Assembly (NCBI GenBank): GCA_021781855.1
Contig: JAJXWC010000049.1
Span: forward strand, 1-13,388
Origin: Bacillota bacterium
GTDB taxonomy: Bacteria; Bacillota; Bacilli; Lactobacillales; Streptococcaceae
Length of the DNA: 13,388 nucleotides
Reading direction: 5' to 3'
Both the position numbers and the translations under genes were made by a program. Within the stretch, counting starts at the first letter, position 1, and every line of letters begins with the position of its first letter. Positions 12,515 through 13,388 of the stretch are shown here, piece after piece. Below the pieces are notes generated by a model. It worked only from the letters and a program-made list of their open reading frames with translations. It did no database searches and was not told the origin of the DNA.

Positions 12515-12549
12515 AAAAAGCTCTGACCATTTTGTCAGAGCTTATTTTT
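12515..12549. terminator. Bidirectional intrinsic terminator
   Basis: AAAAAGCTCTGAC and GTCAGAGCTT flank a six-base loop; stem bases are 12520-12527 and 12534-12541. Runs of T follow on both strands. It ends the GyrI-like gene on the plus strand and can end the rpoA-rplQ transcript on the minus strand. Confidence 0.88.
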
Positions 12550-12801
12550 TCGAAAAAAAAAACAACCCAACATTGAGTGTACCGTCAGACTGGTATGACA
12601 AAATCAACCAGTCCGACAGACAGAGCTAGACTAAGCAATGCTACTCAGAAATCAAATAACTTGACTCAGAACTCATGAAGCGAGAAATTCAAAGACATTC
12701 TCCACTTCAATCTATCGTTCTTCATCTCTTGATTACCAACTCAGGCACACCGCCAACATCGTAACACTCAATAGGTTTCATTTTTTCAACTTACTTAAAA
12801 A
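12550..12801. other. Gene-free region after rplQ with a long hairpin
   Basis: GTCAGACTGGT (about 12586-12596) pairs with ACCAGTCCGAC (about 12609-12619) at 10 of 11 positions around a 12-base loop. A second, weaker foldback joins ATGAAGCGA near 12676 to TCGTTCTTCAT near 12715. Two near-identical 11-mers, ACTCAGAA(A/C)TCA, lie near 12645 and 12665. No open frame of interest is seen. Confidence 0.4.
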
Positions 12802-13182
12802 TTAAACAAGTTCAATAATCGCCATAGGCGCAGCATCACCACGACGTGGTTCAACTTTCAAGATACGAGTATATCCGCCGTTACGGCCTTCGTAGCGTGT
12901 AGCCAAATCATTAAACAATTTTTGAAGTGCAGTTGGGAAAGTTTCAGTTTCTTCATTGAAATCTTTGATTGCGATTTCGTTGCGAACGTAAGCGGCAGCT
13001 TGACGACGAGCATGAAGGTCACCACGTTTCCCAAGAGTAATCATCTTTTCAACTGTTGAACGGACTTCCTTAGCACGAGCTTCAGTTGTCACGATTGTTT
13101 CATTGATAATCAAATCAGTTGTCAAATCGCGAAGCATCGCTTTACGTTGTGCAGATTTACGTCCGAGTTTACGATTGCTCAT
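12802..13182 (-). CDS. rplQ: 50S ribosomal protein L17
   Basis: 126 residues with the L17 start MSNRKLGRKSAQRKAMLRDLTTDLI, the helix IVTTEARAKEVRSTVEKMITLGKRGDLHARRQAAAYV and the conserved end NGGYTRILKVEPRRGDAAPMAIIEL. L17 is a large-subunit protein near the exit tunnel. Length is normal for Firmicutes. GGAG lies 7 bases upstream. It follows rpoA on the same strand, the standard end of the alpha operon. Confidence 0.98.
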   Translation of the reverse strand: MSNRKLGRKSAQRKAMLRDLTTDLIINETIVTTEARAKEVRSTVEKMITLGKRGDLHARRQAAAYVRNEIAIKDFNEETETFPTALQKLFNDLATRYEGRNGGYTRILKVEPRRGDAAPMAIIELV

Positions 13183-13198
13183 TTTGTCTCCTTTCGTG

Positions 13199-13216
13199 GA
13201 TTTGCAGGTGCAAATC
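13199..13216. repeat. Hairpin between rpoA and rplQ
   Basis: GATTTGCA and TGCAAATC form a perfect 8-bp inverted repeat with a two-base centre, just upstream of the rplQ ribosome binding site. Its arms nearly equal hairpin 1 of repeat B (GATTTGC/GCAAATC). A second foldback, TGAATA/TATTCA, follows on the plus strand after a 13-base gap. It has no U tract, so it is not a terminator for rpoA. Confidence 0.5.
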
Positions 13217-13256
13217 TTTGATTAAGCGATGAATACTTGATATTCAATCTCTTATC

Positions 13257-13388
13257 TTATTTTCTTTTTTTCAGGGTCAATCCCAATTCAGTCAATTTAA
13301 CTTTGACTTCTTCTACTGATTTGTGTCCGAGGTTCTTGACTTTAATCATGTCAGCTTCGCTCATTTCAACAATATCAGATACAGTGTT
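13257..13388 (-). CDS. rpoA: RNA polymerase alpha subunit, C-terminal end (partial)
   Basis: The last 43 codons of rpoA. The peptide holds the end of the alpha C-terminal domain, with VSDIVEMSEADMIKVKNLG, then HKSVEEVKVKLTELGLTL and a basic tail KKRK. This domain contacts UP-element DNA and transcription factors. The start lies outside the window. It is 74 bases upstream of rplQ and in the same transcript. Confidence 0.95.
   Translation of the reverse strand, partial: NTVSDIVEMSEADMIKVKNLGHKSVEEVKVKLTELGLTLKKRK

Noticed and set aside
1..13388. CRISPR array, toxin-antitoxin pair, phage defence system or biosynthetic cluster
   Set aside because: No regularly spaced direct repeats, no cas or nuclease-effector genes apart from YacL-like PIN, and no paired small toxin/antitoxin genes were found. 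The PIN domain here is in a conserved membrane protein beside radA, not in a VapC-type toxin.

Overview
The window looks like chromosomal DNA of a low-GC Gram-positive coccus in the Streptococcaceae, most likely a Lactococcus-type organism. This is inferred from AT-rich intergenic DNA, AGGAG-type ribosome binding sites, extended -10 promoters (TGnTATAAT), the rpoA-rplQ order and the radA/PIN-TRAM pair. No 16S rRNA is present, so the species cannot be fixed. Almost every gene is on the minus strand. Only the IS110 transposase, a YCII-domain gene and a GyrI-like gene are on the plus strand.

Layout. 1-765: 5' two thirds of an MFS exporter gene, cut by the window edge. 930-5897 (minus): a PadR-controlled drug-efflux type operon, read from high to low coordinates as padR, three tandem DUF1048-family genes, an ABC ATPase of the DrrA type, and an ABC-2 permease. 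All junctions from padR to the third DUF1048 gene overlap by 1-4 bases. An IS110-family element (about 1759-3332) and about 280 bp of other DNA now separate the ATPase from its permease. The ATPase still ends in an 8-base overlap with a 33-bp copy of the permease start, and the full permease gene begins again beyond the insertion with a new ribosome binding site. 6061-6687: a membrane-anchored PNPOx-like (split-barrel) protein. 7118-9717: radA and a YacL-like PIN-TRAM membrane protein. 10168-10482: YCII-domain protein. 10635-10707: tRNA-Thr(GGT), with a partial copy of its own 5' half upstream. 10910-11818 and 12018-12503: a WYL-domain regulator divergent from a GyrI-like ligand-binding protein. 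12802-13388: rplQ and the end of rpoA.

Most interesting material. (1) Two related paired-hairpin repeats, at about 3470-3546 and 10755-10842, share a 12-nt linker (10 of 12 identical). Their hairpin arms differ by compensating changes. Each abuts a roughly 30-bp duplicated 5' fragment of the neighbouring gene (the permease in one case, tRNA-Thr in the other), with the junction at the same base of the repeat. This looks like a small structured element that duplicates its target, or a recurrent rearrangement. (2) The IS110 element has a 280-nt noncoding left end with a nested long-range fold and several short matches to its own ends, as expected for a bridge RNA. (3) Several other intergenic regions (6712-6765, 6942-7029, 9804-9946, 11868-11912, 12586-12620) hold foldback structures.

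All functional assignments come from reading motifs by eye. No database search was possible.
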